Positions 25,282 to 34,340 of a stretch of DNA of 64,000 bases are shown here, piece by piece (the first letter of the stretch is position 1; every line of letters starts with the position of its first letter). The DNA is from Verrucomicrobiales bacterium. GTDB lineage: Bacteria > Verrucomicrobiota > Verrucomicrobiia > Limisphaerales > UBA11320. The translations under genes were made by a program, and so were the position numbers. The notes beneath the pieces are model-generated. The model did not search any database, had not been told where the DNA came from, and saw nothing but the letters and a program-made list of their open reading frames with translations. The stretch spans positions 1 through 64,000 of the forward strand of contig JAEUHE010000117.1 of NCBI GenBank assembly GCA_016793885.1. Direction: 5' to 3'.

Positions 25282-26409
25282 ATGAACTGTATTGGCAGCT
25301 CTCGCACTTTTCTCGGCATTGTTCAAAGCAGTCTCTGCTTGGCCTGGATCATGAGCCTGCTCCTCGGCGGTCTCAACGCGGCGGAAACCCCGGCAGGAGT
25401 CTCCAAGGAAGCAGAGGCTCTGTGGCAGCAGATTGAATCGCTCAAGCGAACCAACGCCACTCCGCCCACGGCCATCATCCGCACCAACCGCGAAGCCTAT
25501 ACGCAATGGAGGCTCGAGCGCGCCAGCAACTCCGTGGCCTTGGCTGATCTCCAGCAACGCTTCTACAGCACATTCCCAGGCGACTCGAGGGCCACCAGCG
25601 CGAAGCGCGGGGAACTCGACTCCCTGCGCAATGCCAGGTCGGCCGGCCTCTCCAACGCCGTGTCCCGACTCGAGAAGGCCGAACAAGGTTTCCTCATGGA
25701 TACCAACTCTACGATGGATGAGCGCTTCCGCATCCGACGAGGCATGCTGGATCGCAAATTAGCCCAGATCGGAACCGCAAACCGCAAGGACTATGCGGCG
25801 GCGGTTCGCGAGGGGACTAAGGAACTCATGAAGGAATTCCCCACCAAGCAGGAGCAACTCCAACAGGGTTTGCTGCGCGCCGTGGAGCAGGTCGGAAGCG
25901 TCGATGGCCTGTCCATCGCGCGCGAGGTGCTCAACTCCAGCACCGGCCGGGTCAAGCAAGCCAGCGAAGCCTTGGTCACCCGCCTTGACCGTCTGGGCAA
26001 ACCTTTGGAACTTACTCTCACCAACATTTCCGGCGGCACATTCTCCACCACCGCCCTGAAGGGCAAAGTGATCCTCATCGATTTCGGAGCCACTTGGTCA
26101 GGGGCCTGGAAACGCGAGCTGCCCGGCTTGAAGAAGGCCTACGAGGAGTTCCATGACCAAGGACTCGAGATCTTCGGCATCAGCCTGGACAATGACCCCA
26201 AGAAAATTGAGGACTTCGCCAAGGCCGAAAAACTCCCCTGGGGCTTTTTCTGCGACGGCAAGGCCTATCGCAGCGAGGTGATCCTGAAGCTGAATGCCGG
26301 CAACATCCCCAGCCGCTGGCTGATCGATCGCAAAGGCACTGTTCGCGAGCTGAATGCCCGAGGCGATCTGGCCCGACTCGTGGCAGAGCTGATCGCCGAA
26401 AAACCCTAG
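25282..26409 (+). CDS. TlpA/peroxiredoxin-like thioredoxin-fold protein without catalytic cysteines
   Basis: A 375-residue protein starting at ATG 25282, with a signal peptide (SLCLAWIMSLLLGGLNAA), a long helical region (about 40-225) and a C-terminal thioredoxin-like domain (about 235-375). The domain has the TlpA landmarks: GGTFSTTALKGKVILIDFG, then LKKAYEEFHDQGLEIFGIS, and NIPSRWLIDRKGTV with the cis-Pro region. The active site that normally reads WC-x-x-C is ATWSGAW here, so both redox cysteines are gone. It should not act as a disulfide reductase and is more likely a binding or structural protein in the periplasm. It stands alone, divergent from the GYF gene. Confidence 0.82.
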   Translation: MNCIGSSRTFLGIVQSSLCLAWIMSLLLGGLNAAETPAGVSKEAEALWQQIESLKRTNATPPTAIIRTNREAYTQWRLERASNSVALADLQQRFYSTFPGDSRATSAKRGELDSLRNARSAGLSNAVSRLEKAEQGFLMDTNSTMDERFRIRRGMLDRKLAQIGTANRKDYAAAVREGTKELMKEFPTKQEQLQQGLLRAVEQVGSVDGLSIAREVLNSSTGRVKQASEALVTRLDRLGKPLELTLTNISGGTFSTTALKGKVILIDFGATWSGAWKRELPGLKKAYEEFHDQGLEIFGISLDNDPKKIEDFAKAEKLPWGFFCDGKAYRSEVILKLNAGNIPSRWLIDRKGTVRELNARGDLARLVAELIAEKP

Positions 26410-26416
26410 CAGCCCG

Positions 26417-27895
26417 CTAGATATTCCGATACCAGCCGAGCCGTTGCGGGTTCAGGTTAATGTTGATCTGCTTGGTTTCCAAATAGGCATCGAGGCCGAA
26501 GGTGCCCAGCTCGCGGCCATGGCCAGACTGCTTGTAACCACCCCAGGGAGCCTCGTTGAACGTAGGATGATAGGTATTGAGCCAGGTGACCCCCGCCCGG
26601 AGCTTCTGCAACACTCTTAACCCCTTGGCCACATCGCGGGTGAACACTCCGCCTGCCAGCCCAAAAGGAGTGCCATTGGCCAAACTCACCGCCTCCGCCT
26701 CATCCTCGAACAGCTGCACCACCAGGACCGGACCAAAGATCTCCTCCTGAACGAGACGCATCGAGGGTCGGGTGCGCACAAAGATCGTGGGTGCCATAAA
26801 GTTTCCGGTGGCAAAGCTCCCCTCCGTGAGCCGCTGCCCGCCGCACAGCACCTCGGCGCCCTCCCGTTTTCCCAACTCAACATAACCCATCACGCGGTCC
26901 AAATGCGCGCGCGTGATCAACGGTCCCATCTCCGTATCGGGATCCATTCCATCTCCCACCACGATGCGACAGCTTGCCTCGGCGAGGGTCGGTAGAAATC
27001 GATCCGCCAGGGATCGCTGCACCAGCAACCGCGAACCGGCGCTACAAACCTCGCCCTGACCCGCAAAAATCCCGAACAAGGCATACTCGAGCGCAACATC
27101 GATATCGGCATCGGCGAAGATGATGTTGGGGCTCTTGCCACCCAGTTCCAAACTCACCTTCTTCAGGTTTCCTGCGGCGGAAGTCAGGATCTTGCGTCCC
27201 GTCGCCGTGCCTCCGGTGAACGCGATCTTGTCCACTTCCGGATGCGCAGCCAGGGCTTCGCCCACGATGGGTCCCGCCCCCAGCAGCAGCTGAACCGATC
27301 CGGGCGGAAATCCCACACCCGCGATGATCTCAAACAAAGCCATCGCCGTGAGGGGAGTTGCCTCGGCCGCCTTTAGAATGCAGCAGTTCCCCGCCGCCAA
27401 GCCGGGCGCGAGCTTCCAAGCCGCCATCAGCAAGGGGTAATTCCACGGGATGATTTGAGCACACACCCCAATCGGCTCCCGCACCACCATGGAGGTGATA
27501 TTAGGATCGGGAACTTCATACGTCTGTCCGAGTGGCTTCGTAACCAAGCCGGCGTAGTAGCGAAAGCAGGCCACCGCATCCGCCACATCGCAGCGGGACT
27601 CGCGGAGCGGTTTGCCGTTGTTCAGGGTTTCCAGCCGCGCCAACTCCTCGGCCTGCCCTTCCATGGCGTCGGCCAGCTTGAACAGGAGCGCCGCGCGCTC
27701 CTGGGCTCGCATACGCGGCCAGGGCCCCTCGTCGAACGCCTTCCGTGCGATGCGAACAGCCCGATCCACGTCCTCTGCCGACGCCTCCGCAACCGCTTCC
27801 AGCACCCGGTTGTTCGCGGGATTGGAAACATCCCGGCTCCCCCCCGCATCCGGCGCCTGCCACTCTCCTCCGATGAACAGATTCCCTAGTTTCAT
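26417..27895 (-). CDS. Aldehyde dehydrogenase, betaine/aminobutyraldehyde type
   Basis: A 492-residue NAD(P)-dependent aldehyde dehydrogenase. It shows the cofactor stretch IIPWNYPLLMAAWKLAP, the general-base Glu in LELGGKSPN, and the catalytic Cys in GQGEVCSAGSRL. The C-terminal WLNTYHPTFNEAPWGGYKQSG block is typical of betaine-aldehyde and gamma-aminobutyraldehyde dehydrogenases. Full length and intact. It is the third gene of a minus-strand set with another aldehyde dehydrogenase and a saccharopine-dehydrogenase-like enzyme, facing away from an aminotransferase. A role in oxidising 4-aminobutyraldehyde from putrescine, or a similar amino aldehyde, fits the setting. Confidence 0.88.
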   Translation of the reverse strand: MKLGNLFIGGEWQAPDAGGSRDVSNPANNRVLEAVAEASAEDVDRAVRIARKAFDEGPWPRMRAQERAALLFKLADAMEGQAEELARLETLNNGKPLRESRCDVADAVACFRYYAGLVTKPLGQTYEVPDPNITSMVVREPIGVCAQIIPWNYPLLMAAWKLAPGLAAGNCCILKAAEATPLTAMALFEIIAGVGFPPGSVQLLLGAGPIVGEALAAHPEVDKIAFTGGTATGRKILTSAAGNLKKVSLELGGKSPNIIFADADIDVALEYALFGIFAGQGEVCSAGSRLLVQRSLADRFLPTLAEASCRIVVGDGMDPDTEMGPLITRAHLDRVMGYVELGKREGAEVLCGGQRLTEGSFATGNFMAPTIFVRTRPSMRLVQEEIFGPVLVVQLFEDEAEAVSLANGTPFGLAGGVFTRDVAKGLRVLQKLRAGVTWLNTYHPTFNEAPWGGYKQSGHGRELGTFGLDAYLETKQININLNPQRLGWYRNI

Positions 27896-27920
27896 AGTGT
27901 CCCTTCAGTCTCCTCCACCC

Positions 27921-29381
27921 TCATGAATGCCGAATGATCATCGAACGAATCTCGGTCATCTCCTCCATGGCATAGCGGACGCCCTCGCGTCCGAATCCAC
28001 TGGCCTTGATGCCCCCGTAAGGCATGTTTTCAACGCGAAACGTGGGCACATTATTGATCAGCACCCCCCCGACCTCCAGGGTCTCGAACGCCTGAAATGC
28101 CCGCGTTAAGTCCCGGGTAAAGAGCCCCGCCTGCAACCCAAAACGCGAATCGTTCACCCGCGCGAGCGCGTCTTCAAAACGGTCATAGACCTGCAGGTTG
28201 ACGACCGGCGCAAAGGCTTCCTGGGAGCAGATCGGCATCGCGTCGCTCACCTCCTCCAGAATTGTTGGATTCAGAAACAACCCTTGAGCGGTCCCACCCG
28301 CGATCACTCGGGCGCCCCCCTCCACCGCCCCTCGAATCAGGTCCAGCGCGCGAGTTACCGCCTGACTGTCGATCATTGGGCCCACGACGGTCCGCCGGTC
28401 CTGCGGATCCCCCACCACCACCGCGCGCGCGACATGGTCGAGCAACCGCTGCCGGAACTGGGCGTAAATCGGCCGATGCACCAGAATCCTCTGGACGCTG
28501 ATGCAGGACTGTCCCGCATTGGAAAACGCACCGCTGGCAATGGCGGGGATGCCAAAGTCCAGGTCCGCATCCTCATGAACCACCACCGCGGCGTTCCCAC
28601 CCAGTTCCAAGGTCACCTTCTGTCGCCCCGAACGCTCCTTGATCTTCCATCCCACCTCGGGACTGCCCGTGAAGGAGGTCATGGCCACCCGCGGATCTCC
28701 TACCAAATGTCCGGCATCCTCGTTGGAGCAGGTCACGATGTTGACCTGCCCTGGCGGCACGCCGGCCGCGCCGAGAATCTCCGCGAGCATCCACGCGGTG
28801 AGGGGAGTTTTGGGTGCCGGCTTGAGGATGAGGGCGTTCCCCGTCGCCAGGCAGGGCGCGAGTTTGTGCGCCACCAGATTCAGTGGGAAATTGAAGGGTG
28901 AGATCCCATAGACGATTCCCACCGGGAATCGCCGAGCCCAGCCCTGATGACCTTTTCCAGAGCCAAAGGCCTCCATGCTCAGCACCTCGCCCGCAACGCG
29001 TCGAGCCTCCTCCGCCGCAACGGTGAAGGTGTGGACGGCGCGCTTCACCTCGGCCTCCGCCAGGGTCACGGGCTTTCCAGACTCTGCCACGATCAGACGG
29101 GAGAGCTCGGCCTGCCGGCGTTCCACCGCTTCCGCGATCCGCAGAAGCAGTTCGGCTCGCTCATACGGCGGGGCTCGGCGGGACACGGCGAAGGCTCGCT
29201 GCGCAGCCGCCACCGCCAAGTCCAGGTGGACCCGAGTGCCCATCGCGCTGAGGCCCACCGGCTCGCCGGTTGCAGGATTTAGAACAGCCACCTGCTGCGG
29301 GGGCGATATCCACTCGCCGCCGATCCAGAGACCGGCGGCAGGCTTGAGACTGGAGGCATCGGATTCCATTCCCGGAGTCAA
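27921..29381 (-). CDS. Aldehyde dehydrogenase, lactaldehyde/GAPN-like
   Basis: A 486-residue aldehyde dehydrogenase with the cofactor stretch YGISPFNFPLNLVAHKLAP, general base in LELGGNAAVVV and catalytic Cys in NAGQSCISVQR. The NFPLNL and GQSCISVQR motifs group it with lactaldehyde, succinate-semialdehyde and phosphorylating-independent glyceraldehyde-3-phosphate dehydrogenase-like members rather than with the betaine type next to it. It begins 10 bases after the saccharopine-dehydrogenase-like gene and ends 25 bases before the second aldehyde dehydrogenase, so the three form one operon. Candidate substrates are aminoadipate semialdehyde or succinate semialdehyde. Confidence 0.87.
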   Translation of the reverse strand: MTPGMESDASSLKPAAGLWIGGEWISPPQQVAVLNPATGEPVGLSAMGTRVHLDLAVAAAQRAFAVSRRAPPYERAELLLRIAEAVERRQAELSRLIVAESGKPVTLAEAEVKRAVHTFTVAAEEARRVAGEVLSMEAFGSGKGHQGWARRFPVGIVYGISPFNFPLNLVAHKLAPCLATGNALILKPAPKTPLTAWMLAEILGAAGVPPGQVNIVTCSNEDAGHLVGDPRVAMTSFTGSPEVGWKIKERSGRQKVTLELGGNAAVVVHEDADLDFGIPAIASGAFSNAGQSCISVQRILVHRPIYAQFRQRLLDHVARAVVVGDPQDRRTVVGPMIDSQAVTRALDLIRGAVEGGARVIAGGTAQGLFLNPTILEEVSDAMPICSQEAFAPVVNLQVYDRFEDALARVNDSRFGLQAGLFTRDLTRAFQAFETLEVGGVLINNVPTFRVENMPYGGIKASGFGREGVRYAMEEMTEIRSMIIRHS

Positions 29382-29391
29382 CGCGGAGATC

Positions 29392-30618
29392 CTACATTCT
29401 CTCGACCTCCCGCTTCTCTACAAAAATCGGCAGGCCTTCCTTCGTAAAATTATCCATGAAAGGCTCCGGATCAATGGCCTCGGGCATCATCACCCCTCGC
29501 TCCTTCAGCTTGCCTGTCACGATCAGCTTGGCGGCCAGCGCCGGCGGGATGCCGGTCTGCACCTCGGTGAGCGAATAGCCATAACGCTCAAAGGTCTCCC
29601 GATGGCTATCCATGGTGTAGACGAAATACTCCACGCGTTTCCGGTCCTTCGTGCCCGAAACTTCCGTTCCGACGCATGAATAGCCATCCACAGTGGCGCC
29701 CAACTGTGCGGGCTTGGGCAAGTTCGCCGTCGCCACGCGCACCGGCGCCACCTCCACACCGTCCACCTTCACCTTCTTCCACGTATCCAAATTGAGCAGA
29801 GCCAGTGATTTGGCCAGATGATAAACTTTGTCCGAGAGGGTGTATTTGAAGACGGAGTACTGCACGCCCTTTTCCACAAACGGGGGATAGGTTCCCAAGC
29901 TCACCCCTTCCTCATGGGCCACAGCGTAAGTCTTCATCAGGCCGATCGGCTCCGGGAACCGCACCCAATCCACCTCGGTTTCCAGCGGTTTGCCGGTCGC
30001 CACCCGACCGTCCTTCACATAGTACGGCACCGCTCCCAGCTCTTCGAACAGGGTTTCCGGGTTAAAGAGAACGGCGAATCGATAACCCTTGACCTCGGCG
30101 TTGTCAGCATCGAGCACCCGAATGCTGGACGCTGTGTCCAGCCGGTCCATGGCCCAGCGGGCAAAGACATTGACCGCGCCCGGATCCATTCCCATGCACA
30201 GCAGGCCCAACAAACCCTTGTCCAGGAATGGATGGTTAAAGCGCTCGATCTCAGCCTCGAAGGAGTTCTTTCCGGGGCGCTTCACCCCAGGAGGGGAATA
30301 GATGTCCGCAGCCAGATCGATGTAGTGAGACCCTGCCTGGGCACAGGCCTCCAGCACCGAATGATTCACGAAGCATGGGCAGGCGTTGAGAGTGATTTCG
30401 ATCTTGCGCTCCTTCATGAACTGCACCAGGGAGCTGGTATCCATGGCGTTCACCTGCTGAACCTCAAAGCGGCTCTTCTTGGTCTGCTCATGAAGCCGCT
30501 GAGCGAAGGTCGTATCGATGTCGCCCAAGATAATGCGATCGAAACAGTCGTAGTCATGCAACTTCTGGCCGATTACCGACCCCACACCGCCGATGCCCAT
30601 CACCATTGCGTTTGCCAT
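29392..30618 (-). CDS. Saccharopine-dehydrogenase-family oxidoreductase
   Basis: A 408-residue protein with an N-terminal Rossmann fold (MVMGIGGVGSVIGQKL, then IILGDIDTTFA with the Asp expected for the NAD ribose) and the family stretch ITLNACPCFVNHSVLEACAQ, followed by GSHYIDLAAD. Size and layout match both saccharopine dehydrogenases (lysine pathways) and carboxynorspermidine/carboxyspermidine dehydrogenases (polyamine synthesis). Neither can be excluded by eye. First gene of the operon with two aldehyde dehydrogenases. A class III aminotransferase starts 311 bases away on the other strand. Confidence 0.82.
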   Translation of the reverse strand: MANAMVMGIGGVGSVIGQKLHDYDCFDRIILGDIDTTFAQRLHEQTKKSRFEVQQVNAMDTSSLVQFMKERKIEITLNACPCFVNHSVLEACAQAGSHYIDLAADIYSPPGVKRPGKNSFEAEIERFNHPFLDKGLLGLLCMGMDPGAVNVFARWAMDRLDTASSIRVLDADNAEVKGYRFAVLFNPETLFEELGAVPYYVKDGRVATGKPLETEVDWVRFPEPIGLMKTYAVAHEEGVSLGTYPPFVEKGVQYSVFKYTLSDKVYHLAKSLALLNLDTWKKVKVDGVEVAPVRVATANLPKPAQLGATVDGYSCVGTEVSGTKDRKRVEYFVYTMDSHRETFERYGYSLTEVQTGIPPALAAKLIVTGKLKERGVMMPEAIDPEPFMDNFTKEGLPIFVEKREVERM

Positions 30619-30929
30619 AACTCGCCTTTCGCCATTGTTCCTCTAGCCAGCGGCTTCCCTCGCCCTGACTTGCCCCTAATCTAGGGCATAGACACGCCGA
30701 GCGCAAAGGGCCACTGGCCAAATCTGGGTTATAATCGACAAAAAATTGGACTGCTCCAGGCGGGCGGTTCCAACCCCTTCGGAGGGAAGGCCCAGGCAAC
30801 AGAGCACCGGAGGATGCGCACGCTCAAACAGGGAGTGAGGGGTGTCTAGAAACAGGACGACCGGAACGCTAACCCCGGCGGAAGGAGTCCTGTGAGTTGG
30901 CAAACGGCCAAGGTGTGCTTCATTAGGGT
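30619..30929. promoter_or_regulatory. Shared upstream region of the divergent amine/lysine genes
   Basis: The 311 bases between two divergent start codons must hold both promoters. Several short frames cross it without coding character. TTGGACTGCTCC at 30747 and AAGGAGTCCTGT at 30881 are imperfect mirror partners, but no firm -35/-10 pair or operator could be defined. Confidence 0.4.
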
Positions 30930-32279
30930 ATGGGAAACGTGGCCTTCCAGGAGCTTCAGGCGCGGGACAAGGAACATCATCTGCACCCGTTTACAAACCA
31001 TGCCGAAATGCATGCCATGGGGACGGAAGTGATCACCCACGCCGAGGGGTGCTACCTGTTCGATGCCCGCGGACGAAGGCTCCTGGATGGTCTGGCCGGC
31101 CTCTGGTGCGTCAATGTGGGCTATGGCCGGGAAGAAATCGTCGCTGCGGTCCAAGAGCAGATGAGGAAGCTGCCCTACTACTGCTCCTTCTTCAACTCCA
31201 CCACCGAGCCGGCGATCGAGCTGGCAGATAAGCTGGCCAAATTAGCGCCCGGCCGGCTCAAATACACCCAGTTCTGCTGCTCCGGGTCGGAGGCCAACGA
31301 GACGGCGATGAAGATGATCCGCGCCTGGAACAAGTGGCGCGGACGCCCCCAGAAAACGAAGCTGCTCTCGAGAAGCTTTTCCTATCACGGCGTGACGCTC
31401 GGAGCCACCAGCCTGACCGGGTTGCCCAGCACCACGGTTCCCTTCGACCTTCCCCTGCCCGGCTTTATCCAAGTCCCAGGGCCTCACCACTACGCGGCGC
31501 AAACCGAGCTTGATCCCGTCGGCTACGGCGAATGGTGTGTGTCGGAAACCGCGCGGATCATCGAACGTGAGGGAGCCGAAACCATCGCCGCGCTGTTCAT
31601 CGAACCTGTTCAGGGCGCCGGCGGAGTGATACTCCCGCCGCCCGGCTACCTGGCCTCCTTGCGTCATTTGTGCCGGGAGAAGGACATCCTGTTCGTGGCT
31701 GACGAGGTGATCACCGGCTTCGGCCGCTTGGGAGAATGGTTCGGCAGCCGGCTGTGGAATCTAGATCCCGACCTCATGACCCTGGCCAAGGGCATCACGA
31801 GCGGGTACCTGCCTCTCGGCGCGACCATGGTGAGCCAGGAAATTGGGGAAGACCTCATTCGCGCGGGCTACTTCGCTCACGGATACACTTACAGCGGCCA
31901 CCCGACAACCGCCGCCGCAGCGATCGCCAATCTCAACCTCCTGGAGAGGGACCAACTGATCCCCCGAGTGCATCAGGAAATCGGCCCCTACTTTCAAGCC
32001 AAGCTCCGGGAGATGGGGGACCATCCGGCAGTGTCGGAGGCCCGTGGAATGGGGCTGATCGGCGCGCTGGAGTTGGTGCCGTCGGGGGCGAAAGCGGCCC
32101 TGAAACCAGACTCCGCTTTAGGGGCGAAGGCCGCCAAGCTCGCCCGCGAAGAAGGGGTCATCGTTCGCGGAATCCGCGATCTCATAGCCCTGTCCCCACC
32201 CTTCGTGATCCAACATCGTCAGGTGGATGAACTTTTCGACGGCGTCCGACGCGCTCTCGATCGGCTGGTTTCCAGTTAA
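30930..32279 (+). CDS. Class III aminotransferase, putrescine/omega-amino acid type
   Basis: A 449-residue PLP enzyme. The N-terminal HHLHPFTNHAEM and LLDGLAGLWCVNVGYGR blocks are typical of omega-amino-acid/pyruvate and SpuC-like putrescine/pyruvate aminotransferases. Also seen are CSGSEANETAMKM (phosphate binding), the VADEVITGFGRLG stretch with the ring-binding Asp, and the PLP lysine in LAKGITSGYLPLGA. It would move the terminal amine of a diamine or omega-amino acid to pyruvate, giving an aldehyde for the dehydrogenases encoded divergently. The stop TAA (32277-32279) interlocks with the stop of the convergent signalling gene within TTAA. Confidence 0.88.
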   Translation: MGNVAFQELQARDKEHHLHPFTNHAEMHAMGTEVITHAEGCYLFDARGRRLLDGLAGLWCVNVGYGREEIVAAVQEQMRKLPYYCSFFNSTTEPAIELADKLAKLAPGRLKYTQFCCSGSEANETAMKMIRAWNKWRGRPQKTKLLSRSFSYHGVTLGATSLTGLPSTTVPFDLPLPGFIQVPGPHHYAAQTELDPVGYGEWCVSETARIIEREGAETIAALFIEPVQGAGGVILPPPGYLASLRHLCREKDILFVADEVITGFGRLGEWFGSRLWNLDPDLMTLAKGITSGYLPLGATMVSQEIGEDLIRAGYFAHGYTYSGHPTTAAAAIANLNLLERDQLIPRVHQEIGPYFQAKLREMGDHPAVSEARGMGLIGALELVPSGAKAALKPDSALGAKAAKLAREEGVIVRGIRDLIALSPPFVIQHRQVDELFDGVRRALDRLVSS

Positions 32280-33709
32280 GGAGCCTTGCGCGACACGGGC
32301 TTGTCCCGGCTGGGAATCCAAAGTCGCAGCGTCGTCCCCTTGCCTGGAGCACCTTGGAGAATAAAGTCTCCACCGAAGCGGAGAATCTGTTCCTTCACAC
32401 CGGACAAGCGAAAGGTCCTGGGGTCCGCTAGTTGCCCCTCGGTAAGGTTCGGCCCGTTGTCTTCAATCTCCATTACCAAGCGGCCCGACTCCCGGGTCAG
32501 ACGCACCTGAATGGCGGTGGCGCTGCCCTGGATGGCCACATTGCTGAGGGCCTGCTCCAGAATCGGGCAGAGCCGAGTCGCCGGACTTTCTTCGCTGGCG
32601 CTGTCACGGATCTGAGAGAACACCGTGCACTGAATGCCCGTTCGCTGCTCAAACTCTTTCGCTTGGCTGCGCATAGCCTCCACTGGCCCCAGCCGCACGG
32701 CTCGGCGCCCTCGCTCCTCCCCGGATTTTAGCTTGGCTACGGCCCCGCCAATGTCGCCCAACTCCGACTCCAGAACCCGGCACTCCTCCAAATCCACAGT
32801 CCTCCCGGATCCCAGTTCGGCCACGCGACGCTTCAGCTGGGCAATTGACTTGGCCAACTCGTCGGCCGCCTCATCGCGCTGACGGAGCAGCTGGGCATGC
32901 GAGGACTGGTACCGGGCCGCGAGCGATTTCCACTGTTCACAGGCGCTGCGCAGGCTCTCCTCCGCCCGACGCCGAGCCGTGGTGTCCCGGATCACCAGCA
33001 GATGGCACGCACCGATGCAATCAGGAGTGATCGAGAATTCCAAATCGCCCACCTCCCCGTCCGACTTCAAAAACTGCACCGAACCTTCCAGCAGCCCGTC
33101 CTTGCACCACCGCTGCCAGCGAACGTTCCAATCATCCCCATCGACGAACATCTGGTGAACCGCCTTGCCTTTGATCTGCTGCAGGGAGCGCCCCAGCAAA
33201 TTGGCCGCCGCCGTGTTCGCCGCCAGGCATCGAGCCTGGTCGTCTACCAGCAGCATGGCTTCCAGGGCATGATCGAAGACCGACCCGTAGCCGCGGGAAC
33301 TCACTCGCGAGACAGCCTCCAGCCGCTGCTTCTCGACAATATGCTGGATCACTCGCGCCAGCAGCGACGGCTCGATCTGTCCTTTGACCAGGACGTCCCG
33401 CGCCCCGGCGGCCACCGCATGCTGGCCGAGCGTCGGGTCGTCAACTCCCGTCATGATCACAATGGCAACCTGGGGCGCCGCCCGATGAAACCGCTCGAAG
33501 GTGGCGAGCCCCTGGCTGTCGGGAAGGTTGAGATCGAGCAGAATGAGGTCGATGCCTCCCCGAGCCAGGATCTCCAGCCCAGTGCCAAGACGCTCAGCAC
33601 ACATGAGATCGAATCGGTCATGAAGGTTGGCACAGAGGCCCTCACCTATCGCCCGGGCATGGGCGAGGTTGTCTTCTACCAGCAACACCTTGATCGGCTT
33701 GTTATGCAT
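32276..33709 (-). CDS. REC-PAS-ATPase signalling protein without a histidine box
   Basis: A 477-residue protein: receiver domain at about 8-125 (VLLVEDN acidic pair, phospho-Asp in LILLDLNLPD, Lys in VLVKGQ), PAS domain at about 140-255 (GYGSVFDHALEAMLLVDD), coiled coil at about 265-335, and a GHKL ATPase-like domain at about 385-470 (ALSNVAIQGSA N-box, EIEDNGPNL G1, APGKGTTLRLWIP). No HisKA or HisKA_3 histidine box is visible before the ATPase domain. It may be a degenerate kinase or an atypical one. It is the last gene after the HPt and zinc-motif regulator genes, with a 28-base gap. Confidence 0.8.
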   Translation of the reverse strand: MHNKPIKVLLVEDNLAHARAIGEGLCANLHDRFDLMCAERLGTGLEILARGGIDLILLDLNLPDSQGLATFERFHRAAPQVAIVIMTGVDDPTLGQHAVAAGARDVLVKGQIEPSLLARVIQHIVEKQRLEAVSRVSSRGYGSVFDHALEAMLLVDDQARCLAANTAAANLLGRSLQQIKGKAVHQMFVDGDDWNVRWQRWCKDGLLEGSVQFLKSDGEVGDLEFSITPDCIGACHLLVIRDTTARRRAEESLRSACEQWKSLAARYQSSHAQLLRQRDEAADELAKSIAQLKRRVAELGSGRTVDLEECRVLESELGDIGGAVAKLKSGEERGRRAVRLGPVEAMRSQAKEFEQRTGIQCTVFSQIRDSASEESPATRLCPILEQALSNVAIQGSATAIQVRLTRESGRLVMEIEDNGPNLTEGQLADPRTFRLSGVKEQILRFGGDFILQGAPGKGTTLRLWIPSRDKPVSRKAP

Positions 33710-33737
33710 CGAATCGTTTGCGTAAACTGTGTGTGGG

Positions 33738-34340
33738 TTACGTACCCTTCAAAATCTCTTGTCGCACGCGGCTGACACACTCCGGGCAGACGCTATGGCT
33801 AAACCGGACATCGGCGTGGCTCACGATGTAGCTCTCCACCTGATGCCAATAATTCCGGTCATCCCGGATCTTTTTGCAATACGAGCAAATGGGCAATAGC
33901 CCCTGAAGCTGCTTCTCGCGCACGATGGCGGCCTCCAACTGGGTGACTCGCTCCGCCAATTGGTGTTGGAGCTCAACGATCCGCAACCCGACCTGGATCC
34001 GCGCTCGCAGCTCATCCTGATTGAAGGGCTTGGTGATGTAGTCATCCGCGCCGGCCTCCAATCCGCTGACGATGTCTTCTTTCTCCCCTTTGGAGGTCAA
34101 CAGGATCAGGTACTTGGAACTCAGGGGGGTTGTTTTGCGCAGTTGACGGCATACTTCAACGCCGGTTAACCCGGGCATCAACCAGTCCAAAATCGCCACC
34201 TGAGGGCTATCCGGCTCCTGCAGAGTCTTCAAGGCGTCGGAACCACACTCGGCCACGACAATCTGATGCCCCCAACGCTTGAGAACCCTCTCCAGCAGCC
34301 AACGCGATGTCACATCGTCCTCAGCAACCAGGATCTTCAC
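33738..34340 (-). CDS. Response regulator with C-terminal zinc-ribbon-like motif
   Basis: A 200-residue protein. The receiver domain at about 1-120 has ILVAEDDVTS, phospho-Asp in VAILDWLMPGLTG, Thr in LILLTSKG and Lys in DYITKPFN. A short coiled coil (about 120-148) leads to a C-terminal module with CSYCKKIRDD and, 30 residues on, CPEC. That module is common after receiver, GAF or PAS domains and may bind metal; its role is not established. No DNA-binding domain is present. The start overlaps the HPt gene stop by four bases. Confidence 0.88.
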   Translation of the reverse strand: MKILVAEDDVTSRWLLERVLKRWGHQIVVAECGSDALKTLQEPDSPQVAILDWLMPGLTGVEVCRQLRKTTPLSSKYLILLTSKGEKEDIVSGLEAGADDYITKPFNQDELRARIQVGLRIVELQHQLAERVTQLEAAIVREKQLQGLLPICSYCKKIRDDRNYWHQVESYIVSHADVRFSHSVCPECVSRVRQEILKGT

